NCBI GenBank assembly: GCA_963724435.1
Contig: CAVRUN010000016.1
Span: 35,037 to 99,036 of the forward strand
DNA length: 64,000 nucleotides
Source of the DNA: AP-15 sp963724435
GTDB lineage: Bacteria > Pseudomonadota > Alphaproteobacteria > ATCC43930 > CGMCC-115725
Direction: 5' to 3'
Under the pieces are notes generated by a model. That model ran no database searches. It was not told the DNA's origin and saw only the letters and a list, made by a program, of their open reading frames with translations. Both the position numbers and the translations under genes were made by a program. The first letter of the stretch is position 1. The number at the start of each line of letters is the position of its first letter. This document shows, one piece after another, positions 27,159 to 36,460 of the stretch.

Positions 27159-28214
27159 TTACCGTAGCAGCGGCTGTACCTTCTCGCACAATAGCTGCAT
27201 CGAACGCATCACCCGCTCGTGCGGGATCAGACCGCCGGTGTTGAGCTCTGCCAGGATGCCGGCGAGACCGAGTTGTTCCCTAAGGCTCGCGAGATTATCG
27301 GCGACGACCTCTGGTGTGCCGACGATCGCTCGCCCGCGCCGCACCTCGTCCCAGGTCAGGTTCTGCAGCCGCTGAGCGCCCTCAACCCGCCGCTCCGTGT
27401 CGAAGATGCCAGGGCGATTGGCCGATTCTTCGAGCCGGGCGCCCAGATAGCGGTAGAAATTCATCAGGGTCTCCTGCGGATCAGAGAGCGCCTGTTCGAG
27501 TGTGTCGCCGACATAGACCGGCGCACGCAGATAAACCTGGCCATTTCCGGGATGACCGGCGGCTTTCCAGGCCTCGCGATATATCCCGACATTGGGCAGG
27601 ACTTCGTCGAACGTGCCGCGCCGCGCGCCGACAAAGATCGCGTAACCCTGCCGGCCGGCGGAAATAAACGTGTCTTCTCGATTGGCGGCGATGCGGATCG
27701 GCGGATGCGGCTTCTGGTACGGCTTTGGAACGACGCAGACATTTTCATAATTGTAGAATTTGCCGGCGAACGAAAACGTTTCTTCTGTCCAGGCGCGCTT
27801 GACGACCTCGAGCACCTCGGTAAAACGCTCAGGGCTCTCGCCGTAAGGGATGCCATAGGCCTCGTAGGCGCGTGGGAAGCCGCTGCGGCCGACCCCGAAC
27901 AGCAGCCTTCCATGGCTGATGTGGTCGACCGTCGCGGCTTCTTCGGCGAGCCGCAGGGGCTGGCATAGTGGCAGCACCTGGACGCCGGTGCCGATTTTGA
28001 TGTTGCGGGTTCGGGAGGCAATCGCGCTCGCGATCGTCATCGGCACCGAACACACCGAGCGTTCGGGGGCCATATGGATTTCCGCCAGCCAAATCGCGTC
28101 AAGGCCCCAGCGCTCGGCGGCATCGACCTGCTCGAAAGCAGTGTCAAACGCTTCTCCCTCGCTCTGTCCCGGGCGCCGCTGGAACTCGTGGAAAACGCCA
28201 AATTCGAAGGGCAT
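27159..28214 (-). CDS. LLM-class flavin-dependent monooxygenase, subgroup A copy 1
   Basis: 351 residues from the ATG at 28214, which has AGGAG at good spacing. Bacterial-luciferase fold landmarks: WGLDAIWLAEIH near the N-terminus, IKIGTGVQVLPLCQP, HGRLLFGVGRSG and, in the second half, TPEVVADNLASL. Such enzymes use reduced FMN or F420 to oxidise small organic molecules; the reductase is usually separate. It is closely related to the gene at 29287-30315, and with the gene between forms a three-gene minus-strand operon beside a LysR regulator. The substrate is unknown. Confidence 0.9.
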   Translation of the reverse strand: MPFEFGVFHEFQRRPGQSEGEAFDTAFEQVDAAERWGLDAIWLAEIHMAPERSVCSVPMTIASAIASRTRNIKIGTGVQVLPLCQPLRLAEEAATVDHISHGRLLFGVGRSGFPRAYEAYGIPYGESPERFTEVLEVVKRAWTEETFSFAGKFYNYENVCVVPKPYQKPHPPIRIAANREDTFISAGRQGYAIFVGARRGTFDEVLPNVGIYREAWKAAGHPGNGQVYLRAPVYVGDTLEQALSDPQETLMNFYRYLGARLEESANRPGIFDTERRVEGAQRLQNLTWDEVRRGRAIVGTPEVVADNLASLREQLGLAGILAELNTGGLIPHERVMRSMQLLCEKVQPLLR

Positions 28215-28236
28215 CGTTGCTACTCCTTTTAGATTC

Positions 28237-29271
28237 TTACTGGCCGGCCAGCGCCAGGGCGGGCTCGTCGGCAAAGGCCGGCATGATCTCGCGCGCAAAG
28301 CGGCGGATATTCTCGCGCGAGCCGCCGAAATTGATGATCACGTATTCGACCCCGCCGGCGCGCAGGCGTTCGAGCTTGCGCATGATCTCATCCGGCGAGC
28401 CGAACAGCGCGCTCTCCGCACTCTCATGGCGCGCCGCTTTTTCATCATCGAGGAGATAGCGGGCCCGGGTTTCGGTGCCGGGTTGCCGGGCCAGCGCATT
28501 AATCCGCATATGACCCTGATAGCGGCGTTCGAGCGCTGCTTCTTTGTCCGCCTGGTCCTTCGCAATGTGCACAGCGCGGGCAACCGCTACTTCCAGCGGA
28601 TTGAACCGCCGTCCGCGCGCCTCGACCTCTTCCTTGAATTGTGCGACCTGTTCCAGGATTTCCTCGGACAGCGAATGTTGGCCCAACAGCATGTTATAGC
28701 CGCGGCGCACGACCTCGTTGACCGAGCGCTTGCTCCCGGCCCCCATCCAGAACGGCGGATGTGGTTTCTGTGCGGTCGGCGGTTCGACGACGATGTTGTC
28801 GTACTGCCAGAATTTGCCGCGGTGCGAGAACGGGGTTTCCGAAACAAAGGATTTCGTAATCACGTCAAGCGCCTCTTCGAAGCGCTCGTCCGCCTCCTCC
28901 ATCGCCACACAAAAGCCGGCAAACTCGTTCCATCGATAGCCTTTGCCGACCCCGAAATCGAGCCGCCCGCCTGACAGCAAGTCGAGAGTCGCGGCCTGCT
29001 CCGCGAGCAGGACCGGATTGTGCCACGGCAGTACCAATACCGCGGTGCCGAGCCGTAAATTCCGGGTGCGTGCGCCGAGCCAGGTCAACAAATTGAGGCT
29101 CGCCGAGACCTGGCCAAAGCCGGTGAAATGATGCTCGACCAGAAATGTGCTGTAGTAACCGAGCGCCTCGGCCTCGACATTATTGTCGATAAAGTCGCGA
29201 AAACCCTGGCTGCTGTCGGTATCGGGACCGGCACGCCGAGCCTGCGCGCTGCCGAACAATCCGAACTTCAT
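28237..29271 (-). CDS. LLM-class flavin-dependent monooxygenase, subgroup B copy 1
   Basis: 344 residues; AGGAG precedes the ATG. Landmarks: FLVEHHFTGFGQVS, LRLGTAVLVLPWHNP, GGRLDFGVGKGY and the KPHPPFWMGAGS flavin/substrate loop. It is a close paralogue of the gene at 33006-34064. It is sandwiched between two mutually similar subgroup A genes, with gaps of 22 and 15 nt, so the three are co-transcribed. Subgroups A and B may form a two-component alpha/beta type pair, which is inference from the alternation. Confidence 0.9.
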   Translation of the reverse strand: MKFGLFGSAQARRAGPDTDSSQGFRDFIDNNVEAEALGYYSTFLVEHHFTGFGQVSASLNLLTWLGARTRNLRLGTAVLVLPWHNPVLLAEQAATLDLLSGGRLDFGVGKGYRWNEFAGFCVAMEEADERFEEALDVITKSFVSETPFSHRGKFWQYDNIVVEPPTAQKPHPPFWMGAGSKRSVNEVVRRGYNMLLGQHSLSEEILEQVAQFKEEVEARGRRFNPLEVAVARAVHIAKDQADKEAALERRYQGHMRINALARQPGTETRARYLLDDEKAARHESAESALFGSPDEIMRKLERLRAGGVEYVIINFGGSRENIRRFAREIMPAFADEPALALAGQ

Positions 29272-29286
29272 CTTTTCTCCTTTGTC

Positions 29287-30315
29287 CTAATGCAGTCGCG
29301 GCATGACTTTTTCGCACAGCAACTGCAAGGAGCGGGTCATTGCTTCGGGTGCGATCAAGGCGCCGAAATTAAGCTCGGCAAGAATGCCGTCGAGGCCCAA
29401 CTCCTCGTGCAATTGTAACAGACGATCGGCGACCCGCTCGGGGCAGCCGATGATGACCTTGTCGCGCTGCACCTCTTCGTAGGAAATCGTGCGGATCGCG
29501 ACCGCTTCGGCGGCGCGGCGGCGGTTGGGCGCACCTTCGAGTTGCGAACTCAAGGTGCGATAGCCGAGCATAATGCTCTCCTCGGCTTCGTCGAATGCCC
29601 GCCGGTCGGTGTCGGCGATATGCAGGGTTAGTCGCAGGTAAACTTCGCCCTCGCCGGGGTGGCCGGCCTCTCTGTAGGCTTGGCGGTAGGCGGCGAGATC
29701 CGGCGCCAGCCCCGACAACGAGCCGCTGCGCACCGCGACAAAGATCGGATAGCCGGCCTCGCCGAGGGACGGAAACGTCTCCTCGCTGGCGGCGGCGACG
29801 CGGATCGGCGGAAACGGTTGCTGAAAAGGCCGCGGCACAGCACTGGCATTCTCGAAATTCCAATACTTGCCTTCAAAGGAAAACCGCTCCTGTGTCCAGG
29901 CTCGTTTGACGATTTCGAGAGTTTCAAGAAACCGCTCGCGGCTTTCCGAATACGGCACCCCATACGCCATGTAGCTGCGCGGATTACCGCTGCGGCCGAC
30001 GCCGAACAGCAGACGGCCGTTGCTGATCTGGTCGACCGTCGCGGTTTCCTCGGCGAGTCGCAACGGATGGCATAGCGGCAACACCTGAACCCCGGTGCCG
30101 ATCTTGATATGCTTGGTGCGGGCGGCGATTGCGCTGGCGACGGTCATCGGCGCACTCATCACCGAGCGGCGCGCTTGCTGATGGATTTCGGCGAGCCAGA
30201 TCGCGTCGAGCCCCCAGCGGTCAGCCGCCTCGATCTGGTCCAGCGCCTCCGCGAACGCCGCTGCCTGGGTCTGATCCGGCCGGCAGTGGAATTCATGGTA
30301 GACGCCGACTTCCAT
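29287..30315 (-). CDS. LLM-class flavin-dependent monooxygenase, subgroup A copy 2
   Basis: 342 residues; AGGAG lies 6 nt before the ATG. It shares with the gene at 27159 the blocks WGLDAIWLAEIH, IKIGTGVQVLPLCHP and NGRLLFGVGRSG, and the C-terminal PERVADRLLQLHEELGLDGILAELN. It is the first gene of the minus-strand operon. The start faces the divergent LysR gene across about 160 nt, where the operator should lie. Confidence 0.9.
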   Translation of the reverse strand: MEVGVYHEFHCRPDQTQAAAFAEALDQIEAADRWGLDAIWLAEIHQQARRSVMSAPMTVASAIAARTKHIKIGTGVQVLPLCHPLRLAEETATVDQISNGRLLFGVGRSGNPRSYMAYGVPYSESRERFLETLEIVKRAWTQERFSFEGKYWNFENASAVPRPFQQPFPPIRVAAASEETFPSLGEAGYPIFVAVRSGSLSGLAPDLAAYRQAYREAGHPGEGEVYLRLTLHIADTDRRAFDEAEESIMLGYRTLSSQLEGAPNRRRAAEAVAIRTISYEEVQRDKVIIGCPERVADRLLQLHEELGLDGILAELNFGALIAPEAMTRSLQLLCEKVMPRLH

Positions 30316-30476
30316 AAACTTTCTCCTGTACGCTAGCCCGCTGATACGACGCTAAAATCAATTCGTCTATCAAGCAAATACCGATTTCCGATCATGCTCA
30401 TGCCGCTGCGGCATGATGAGCATCGGACAATTCCGGTTGACCTTCGCGCGCGCGGGTGGGCGGAATCGCACCCGCA

Positions 30477-31445
30477 ATGGAATTACGCAGCCTCCATTAT
30501 TTTGTTCGCATCGCCGAACTCGGCAGCATTACCCGCGCCTCGGCCCATTTGCAGATCGCCCAACCGGCGCTGACCCGCCATATCCAGCGGCTTGAGGACG
30601 AGCTCGATGCGGCTTTATTCACCCGCGCTAACCGCGGCGTAAAACTGACCGAGGCCGGACAAAAATTGCTCGACAGCGCCCAGCGCATCCTGCGCGATAT
30701 CGAGCGCGCCGGCGACGAAATCCGCGCGCATAAGGCGCATCCATCAGGCAAAATCATCTTGGGCGTGACGCCGCCGCTGTGCCCGGTGGTGGTGCCCGAG
30801 CTGTTTGCGCATATGCGCGAGCATTATCCGCTGGTCGAACTGAAAGTGGTGCATGCCGGCTCGGCGCGGCTCGAAGAATTCATCATCGCCGGTCTCGTCG
30901 ACTTGGCCCTGATGGCAGAGATCTCGCGGAGCCGGCTGATCGCCTTGACCCGATTGGCGGAAGAGGAAATGGTCCTCGTGACACGCCCCGGCGCGCGGCC
31001 GCGAGGCTTTGTTACCGTTGATGAATTGAATCGCACGCCGCTGATCCTGGGCGACGGAATGCGCGCTGCGCTTGAGGTTTTGCTGGCCGGCCGCGGCATC
31101 GCATTGCGGGTCGATACCGAGCTCGACGATCACGAGACCATTCGGCAGATGGTACAGCAAGGGGTCGGCGCGTCCATCTTGCCGCACTCCTCGGTCTATC
31201 GCGAATGCGCGCGCGGGCTGGTGGAAGCGCACCGGATTACCGGGTCGGGCGTGTTTCGCACCCTGGCGCTCGGGGATGCGGCGAGCCGCGGCCCGTCGGC
31301 TGCGCGGCAAGCGGTTGCCGAGGTCGTGACCGAAGTGGTCGGCCACATCGAGGAGGACGGCAAGCTGCGGGCGGCGATCGCCGAACCGGTGCCGGAGACG
31401 GCTGCCGGTTCGCGGTCGCGCCGGCGGGTACGGGTCGAAGCTTAA
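30477..31445 (+). CDS. LysR-family transcriptional regulator
   Basis: 322 residues from the ATG at 30477. The N-terminal winged helix is classic: MELRSLHYFVRIAELGS, then ARASAHL-like recognition helix context (TRASAHLQIAQPALTRHIQ) and ELGAALF-like turn (ELDAALFTRANRG). The rest is the inducer-binding domain, with a Pro/Arg-rich tail. Divergent from the three LLM genes and 25 nt ahead of the amidohydrolase gene, so it probably controls both directions in response to the pathway's substrate. Confidence 0.93.
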   Translation: MELRSLHYFVRIAELGSITRASAHLQIAQPALTRHIQRLEDELDAALFTRANRGVKLTEAGQKLLDSAQRILRDIERAGDEIRAHKAHPSGKIILGVTPPLCPVVVPELFAHMREHYPLVELKVVHAGSARLEEFIIAGLVDLALMAEISRSRLIALTRLAEEEMVLVTRPGARPRGFVTVDELNRTPLILGDGMRAALEVLLAGRGIALRVDTELDDHETIRQMVQQGVGASILPHSSVYRECARGLVEAHRITGSGVFRTLALGDAASRGPSAARQAVAEVVTEVVGHIEEDGKLRAAIAEPVPETAAGSRSRRRVRVEA

Positions 31446-31470
31446 AAGCTTAGTCGAGAGGAGGAAACCG

Positions 31471-32304
31471 ATGCAGATCGTCGACTCACAGATCCACCTT
31501 TGGGAAAACGCGCGGATGTCGCCGCAGCACCGTCAGATCCCGACCTACAACGTCGACGACGCGCTAAAGGAAATGGCCGAGGCCGGGGTCGACGCCGCGG
31601 TCATCCACCCGCCCAGTACTCTTGGCGAAGCGCCGAATGTGCAGGCAGTGGAAGCGGTCAAAGCTAATCCCGACAAGTTCTGCATTCTCGGCAATTTCGA
31701 TCTGCAGGCGCCAAACCGCGAGGAAATCGTCCGGAATTGGCGGCAGCGGCCGGGCATGCTCGGTTTCCGGTTCACGTTCAACCAACCGCATCAGCAGAGC
31801 TGGTGGTCGGACGGCTCGCTCGACTGGTTTTGGGCGGCCTGCGAGCGCGAAAAACTGCCGGTCGGCTTAATGGCCGGTGGCCATTTAGCCGACCTCGCCC
31901 GCATCGCTGAGCGCCATCCAGGCCTCAAGCTCCACATCGATCATCACGGGCGCGGTGGGGGCGGCGGTGCCGGGACGGACGATGCCGCCTTTGACAATCT
32001 CGGCGAGATGCTGGCTCTGGCGAAATATCCCAATATCGCGGTCAAATTGTCGGGCGCGCCCAGTTATTCGAGCGAACCCTATCCTTACCGCAACATCCAC
32101 AAATACATTCGCCAGATCGTCGACGCCTTTGGCCCGCAGCGCTGCTTTTGGGGGACCGACATCACCCGCATGCCGTGTTCCTACCGACAATGCGTAACGA
32201 TGTTTACCGAGGAAATGCCGTGGCTGCAGGGCCGGGACAAAGAACTCGTCATGGGTGATGCAATCTGCGCTTGGCTCGGCTGGCAGCGCCCGGCCTCGGC
32301 GTAG
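31471..32304 (+). CDS. Amidohydrolase-2 family metal-dependent hydrolase
   Basis: 277 residues. It opens MQIVDSQIHLWEN; the usual HxH metal pair is QIH here, so one ligand is altered. Further landmarks are LHIDHHGRG and the distal Asp in FWGTDITRMPCSY. Relatives (PF04909) hydrolyse lactones or decarboxylate aromatic acids. GAGGAGG precedes the ATG. It follows the LysR gene directly and faces a convergent small gene across a terminator hairpin. It likely acts on a product of the nearby monooxygenases. Confidence 0.85.
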   Translation: MQIVDSQIHLWENARMSPQHRQIPTYNVDDALKEMAEAGVDAAVIHPPSTLGEAPNVQAVEAVKANPDKFCILGNFDLQAPNREEIVRNWRQRPGMLGFRFTFNQPHQQSWWSDGSLDWFWAACEREKLPVGLMAGGHLADLARIAERHPGLKLHIDHHGRGGGGGAGTDDAAFDNLGEMLALAKYPNIAVKLSGAPSYSSEPYPYRNIHKYIRQIVDAFGPQRCFWGTDITRMPCSYRQCVTMFTEEMPWLQGRDKELVMGDAICAWLGWQRPASA

Positions 32305-32394
32305 CGGGCGGGACCTCGGCCGCAGTCGCAGGATTCGGCGGGTCCAGCGCCCGCCCAAGCGGAATGTTGTCAGTTGGCAATCCTCACCGCGCTA

Positions 32395-32413
32395 GCTCCC
32401 CTATGCGGGGAGC
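32395..32413. terminator. Hairpin between convergent genes
   Basis: Stem GCTCCCC/GGGGAGC (7 bp) with a 5-nt loop, lying between the ends of the amidohydrolase gene and the convergent small secreted-protein gene. No clear T-tract, so it is a weak or factor-assisted bidirectional terminator at best. Confidence 0.45.
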
Positions 32414-32453
32414 CCGCGATGCTTCCTAGAGCTGTCGAATCGGCTATGTGGAG

Positions 32454-32723
32454 TTAGGAGTGCGGCGGAGACTGCGGCGTTCCGGGCGGGATGGCTGAAT
32501 CAGGCGACTTTTTTGCGTTGGGTGCGCACTTGCCATGCCAAACGCCCGATTTATCTGGCGTCGCGGCTTCCCGGTGGTACCCGTGTCCGCAGCGCTGGAC
32601 GACCAACGTAGTCACCGGCGCGGCAACCACCTGATCATGGAATGCGGTCGGCGCCGCCTGAACCAACGCAGTGGACGCGATGAGACCCGCCATACCAACT
32701 ACCCCAACAATCAGCGCGCGCAT
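32454..32723 (-). CDS. Small secreted protein with Cys-His motif
   Basis: 89 residues from the ATG at 32723 (GGAGAG 4 nt upstream). A signal peptide runs to about VQAAP. The mature part has RCGHGYHREA and WHGKCAPN, the paired-Cys pattern of the small exported 'RCGxGxHR' proteins common in Rhizobiales, and a Pro-rich tail. The two cysteines could form one disulfide in the periplasm. The function of the group is unknown. Confidence 0.65.
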   Translation of the reverse strand: MRALIVGVVGMAGLIASTALVQAAPTAFHDQVVAAPVTTLVVQRCGHGYHREAATPDKSGVWHGKCAPNAKKSPDSAIPPGTPQSPPHS

Positions 32724-33005
32724 GACTCTCTCCAGTGTTCGACTGACTGGCACTTTGATTAATACGCACTCCTCGTTTGTGATAGACGCAAATCGCCGCA
32801 GTCTTAAAATACGCTTGCGCCACGCTTAAGAAAAGCTTGCAACGATCAGGAAGGCGTGACCCGGGCCCCAGACTGGCTAGGTGAGGCTCTATCGTGATGC
32901 CGATCCGCTATGCGGGCGATCGACAAACAGCATTTGGATTATTGCAGAGGGTTGCCGTAACGTCTGCCGGCGGGTTCGGCGCGACGAAAAGCGAGGATTA
33001 ACGGA

Positions 33006-34064
33006 ATGCAATTCGGTCTGTTCGGCAGTGCCGCGGCGCGGCGCGCCAAAGGGCCTGAAGAGGTGGAGTTCGACAGCGCCGAGGGCTTTCGCGACTTCAT
33101 CGAATATAATGTCGAGGCCGAGGCGCTCGGGTTTCACAGCACCTTTGTCGTCGAGCACCATTTCACTGGTTACGGCCAGGTCTCGGCGACGATCAACCTC
33201 CTCACCTGGCTCGGCGCGCGAACCCGGCACTTGCGGCTCGGCACGGCGGTCATGGTATTGCCGTGGCACAACCCGGTCCTGCTTGCTGAGCAGGCCGCGA
33301 CCCTCGATCTGCTATCCGGCGGTCGTCTCGATTTCGGCATCGGCAAAGGTTATCGCTATAACGAGTTCGCCGGTTTTTGCGTGCCGATGGAAGAGGCTGA
33401 CGCGCGTTACGACGAGGCGCTCGGCGTGATCCTTAAAGCGTGGACCGCCGACGAACCGTTTTCGCACCGCGGCAAATACTGGCAATTCGACAATATCGTC
33501 GTCGAGCCGCCGACCGCGCAAAAGCCGCATCCGCCAATCTGGATGGGAGCTGGCAGCGAGCGCTCGATCCGCCGCGTTGCCGCGCAGGGCTACAATTTGC
33601 TGCTCGGGCAATACGCGTCGCCGGCTGATGTCGCCAACAGCATTGCGATCTACAAATCGGAGACCCAGGCGCGAGGTCGCCAATGGAATCCGATGCAAGT
33701 CGCGGTAACCCGAGCTTTTTTTGTCTGCGATAGTCAGGCGGAGCGCGACGCGGCAATGGAGCGCCGGCTGGCAAACCGTTTGCGTCAGCTAAAGCTGGCG
33801 ACAACGCCCGATGGCACCGTGCACGGCGGACCCGACCGCGCCACCGGAGACCCGCAAGCGGTGAACGAGGCGAGTGCGATGTACGGCAATCCCGATCACA
33901 TCGCCGAACGACTGGACCAATTGCGCGCTGCCGGGGCCGGCTATGTCCTGGTCAATGGCGGGGGCTCGGGCGGCGGCGCCCGCGGCCGCACTAGCCTGCG
34001 CCGCTTTGCCCGTGAAGTGATGCCGCATTTTGCGGAAGTTGCCCCGCGCCACGCCGCCGATTAG
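33006..34064 (+). CDS. LLM-class flavin-dependent monooxygenase, subgroup B copy 2
   Basis: 352 residues, with GAGGA 8 nt before the ATG. Shares long blocks with the gene at 28237: GFRDFIEYNVEAEALG, HHFTGYGQVSATINLLTW, LPWHNPVLLAEQAATLDLL and QFDNIVVEPPTAQKPHPP. The C-terminal part differs, with a Gly-rich insertion (GGGSGGGARGR). It is on the opposite strand and 3 kb from its paralogue, with no LLM partner beside it. Probably a duplicate with changed specificity. Confidence 0.9.
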   Translation: MQFGLFGSAAARRAKGPEEVEFDSAEGFRDFIEYNVEAEALGFHSTFVVEHHFTGYGQVSATINLLTWLGARTRHLRLGTAVMVLPWHNPVLLAEQAATLDLLSGGRLDFGIGKGYRYNEFAGFCVPMEEADARYDEALGVILKAWTADEPFSHRGKYWQFDNIVVEPPTAQKPHPPIWMGAGSERSIRRVAAQGYNLLLGQYASPADVANSIAIYKSETQARGRQWNPMQVAVTRAFFVCDSQAERDAAMERRLANRLRQLKLATTPDGTVHGGPDRATGDPQAVNEASAMYGNPDHIAERLDQLRAAGAGYVLVNGGGSGGGARGRTSLRRFAREVMPHFAEVAPRHAAD

Positions 34065-34082
34065 CAGCAGGAAGCCGCGTGT

Positions 34083-35753
34083 TCACCCCTCTGCGGCAGG
34101 CTGACCTCCGCGAGTAGCGCTCCTCGATTGGAGTGCGGCGAGTGCTTCGGGGGTGTCGATATCGACCAGGATCGCGTCATCATCCATTTCGACTTCCGCG
34201 ACTAGTTCAGCATGCTCGCCGATCAAGTGCCGGGCGCCGACATCGCCCGCAATCTGCGCCATCTCCGAAAAAAAGCGCTTGGACCACAACACCGGGTTGC
34301 CGCGCTTGCCATGCCGCGTCGGCACAACGATCGCGCGCCCCTCGAGCGGGTTGAAAGCCGCGATCAGCCGATCGAGATGGCGGCCAGAGATCAGCGGCAT
34401 GTCGCCCAGGCAGACCAACACCCCGTCGAGGTCGCCCGGCAGGGAAGAAAGGCCGCATTTCAGGGAAGTCGATAGACCCTCGGCGAAATCGGGGTTGCGC
34501 ACCCGCTCGACCGGCAAGCGGCCGAGTGCCGCGTCAATCTCGTCGCCGCGGTTGCCGAGCACGGCGATGATCGGCCTTGCACGCGAGGCCAGCAAGCGTT
34601 GCGCCACCCGCGCCACCATCGGCATGCCTTCAATTTCGGCCAGCAATTTGTTGGGGCCGCCCATCCGTCGCGACTGACCGGCGGCGAGCAGCAAGGCGCC
34701 AATCCGCGGCCCGGGTGGCTTTTCTTTTTCCTTAGCCGAAGGCGGCTTGGCCTCGGCTCGCGGCAGTGGCCGGGTCGGGATCTCGGCGAGGAGCCCGCCT
34801 GCTCCCATACGCATGATCTCGGCCGAGCCGACCGGCAACCCGGCTACCAACCGCTGCAAAACCCAATCGAAACCGTTGACCTTTGGCGAGCGGGCACAGC
34901 CGGGCAACCCCAAGACGACCCTCTCGCCAATATGGCCGAGCAGCAGAAGGTTGCCGGGATCGACCGGCATGCCGAAATGATCGACACGCCCACCGGCGCG
35001 CTCGATCGCGGAGGGAATAACGTCGCGGCGATCCAGGATTGCCGAGGCGCCATGGATCAGCAGCATCTCGATCCCCAAGCTAAACGCATCGTGGATCGTC
35101 GACGCCAGGGCTTCGGTTTCGTGGACGCAGCGCGCTTCAAAAATAAGCGAGCAGCCCAACGCCGACAGCCGGCCTTCGGTGACTTCCTTTGTCTTATCGA
35201 GGATGCTCTCCTTGAGACCCGGAAGTCGGGTCTGAATCAGCCCCAGCGATAGGGCTCGGAACGGAGCCACCCGCAGGAGCGGCCCGCCATTGACCGCGAA
35301 CCTAACGCATTGCTTGATCGCCTCTTCGGGTGCGGCGAATGGGATGATTTTGATCGTCGCCACCATCTGCCGCGGTTCGACAATGGTGAACGGCGGCAAA
35401 GTGCCGAGCGTGATGGCTTCGTCGACCAGATTAAGCCGATCGACCCGCTCGCGATCGAGGGCCAAGACCCCTCTCCCGTCGGCGTGCAGATTGACCCGGC
35501 CTGTAAACGGCGCTGCCGCCGAAACGCCGGGCCCAATCGCCGCCAGCGCCACCCGTTGTGCAGCCATATCCTCGGCGACATCGCCGGGTTCGAGCCGCGC
35601 GACAGTGATCCGCAACAACCCTGCACCAGCGATCAACTCGAGATCGGCGGCCGACAGCAGCCGGCCCTTTTTCAGCGCGGTCGAGCCGAACTTCAGGCTA
35701 TGCGCGAGGATGGCCCCTTCCGCCTCACCGACGGCGACCTCGCCGAATTTCAT
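34083..35753 (-). CDS. Fused molybdopterin-binding (MoeA/MogA-like) and MocA-like nucleotidyltransferase
   Basis: 556 residues. The N-terminal about 330 residues carry a molybdopterin-binding-type domain (HGASAILDRRDVIPSAI, FGMPVDPGNLLLLGHIG, VLGLPGCARSPK). A charged linker (KPPSAKEKEKPPGP) leads to a C-terminal MobA/MocA domain, starting LLLAAGQSRRMGGPNKLL, with LVCLGDMPLI and PTRHGKRGNPVLW. It probably prepares and cytidylylates the molybdenum cofactor for a xanthine-oxidase-family enzyme. Its ATG overlaps the xdhC stop as ATGA, making it the last gene of the cox-type operon. Confidence 0.9.
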   Translation of the reverse strand: MKFGEVAVGEAEGAILAHSLKFGSTALKKGRLLSAADLELIAGAGLLRITVARLEPGDVAEDMAAQRVALAAIGPGVSAAAPFTGRVNLHADGRGVLALDRERVDRLNLVDEAITLGTLPPFTIVEPRQMVATIKIIPFAAPEEAIKQCVRFAVNGGPLLRVAPFRALSLGLIQTRLPGLKESILDKTKEVTEGRLSALGCSLIFEARCVHETEALASTIHDAFSLGIEMLLIHGASAILDRRDVIPSAIERAGGRVDHFGMPVDPGNLLLLGHIGERVVLGLPGCARSPKVNGFDWVLQRLVAGLPVGSAEIMRMGAGGLLAEIPTRPLPRAEAKPPSAKEKEKPPGPRIGALLLAAGQSRRMGGPNKLLAEIEGMPMVARVAQRLLASRARPIIAVLGNRGDEIDAALGRLPVERVRNPDFAEGLSTSLKCGLSSLPGDLDGVLVCLGDMPLISGRHLDRLIAAFNPLEGRAIVVPTRHGKRGNPVLWSKRFFSEMAQIAGDVGARHLIGEHAELVAEVEMDDDAILVDIDTPEALAALQSRSATRGGQPAAEG

Positions 35754-36460
35754 CCCGCCTCCGCCGCACTACCCTTACGCAGCACCTGGATCATCTCGGC
35801 AACGATCGAAGTCGCGACCTCGGCTGGGGATACGGCGCCGATCGCGAGACCGATTGGGCCGTGAATGCGGCCAACATCGTTGTCGGTAAAGCCCTGTTGC
35901 TTCAACCGCTCGCAGCGCCCGGCGTGGTTACGGCGCGAGCCAAGCGCACCGATATAAAAGCATTCGGAGCGCAACGCCGCGGCCAATGCCGGGTCATCGA
36001 GCTTGGGATCGTGGGTCAGTGCGATGACCGCCGAACCTCGATCAAGGCGCAGCCGATCAAGCGCTTCGTCCGGCCATTCGCTGACCAACTCGACCCCCGG
36101 AAACCGGGCCTGGGTCGCGAACGCGCCGCGCGGATCGATAACCGTCACCGCGTAGTCAACCATCGTCAGCATCTGCGCCAAAGGCTGCGCGATATGGACC
36201 GCTCCGATGATAAAGCACCGCATCGGCGGGGTGAGCACCTCGACAAATACCCGACCCGCCGGGGTCTCGATCGCTCGATTGCGGCCAGCGCGCCACACGT
36301 CGCGGATCGCGCCGAGCGCCGCTTCATCGAGAGTGAGGTCGCCCTCGGCGTCTTTGCCGTCGAGCAGCAATTGCCAGCCGGTGGCGAGATCGGTCGCGAG
36401 TGCGACGGAGCGGTGCTCACGCCCGGCCTCGACGACGCGATCGAGGATGCGGCCCTTCAT
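35750..36460 (-). CDS. XdhC-family protein, C-terminal Rossmann-type
   Basis: 236 residues. The conserved core is RCFIIGAVHIAQPLA (modified GAGHVA loop), VIDPRGAFAT, ALTHDPKLDDPAL and YIGALGSRRNHA, ending GPIGLAIGAVSPAEVATSI. XdhC proteins deliver sulfurated molybdenum cofactor to xanthine-dehydrogenase-type enzymes. Its start overlaps the preceding gene's stop as ATGA. The XdhC function is here split into two genes: this Rossmann part and a short N-terminal-type protein. Confidence 0.93.
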   Translation of the reverse strand: MKGRILDRVVEAGREHRSVALATDLATGWQLLLDGKDAEGDLTLDEAALGAIRDVWRAGRNRAIETPAGRVFVEVLTPPMRCFIIGAVHIAQPLAQMLTMVDYAVTVIDPRGAFATQARFPGVELVSEWPDEALDRLRLDRGSAVIALTHDPKLDDPALAAALRSECFYIGALGSRRNHAGRCERLKQQGFTDNDVGRIHGPIGLAIGAVSPAEVATSIVAEMIQVLRKGSAAEAG

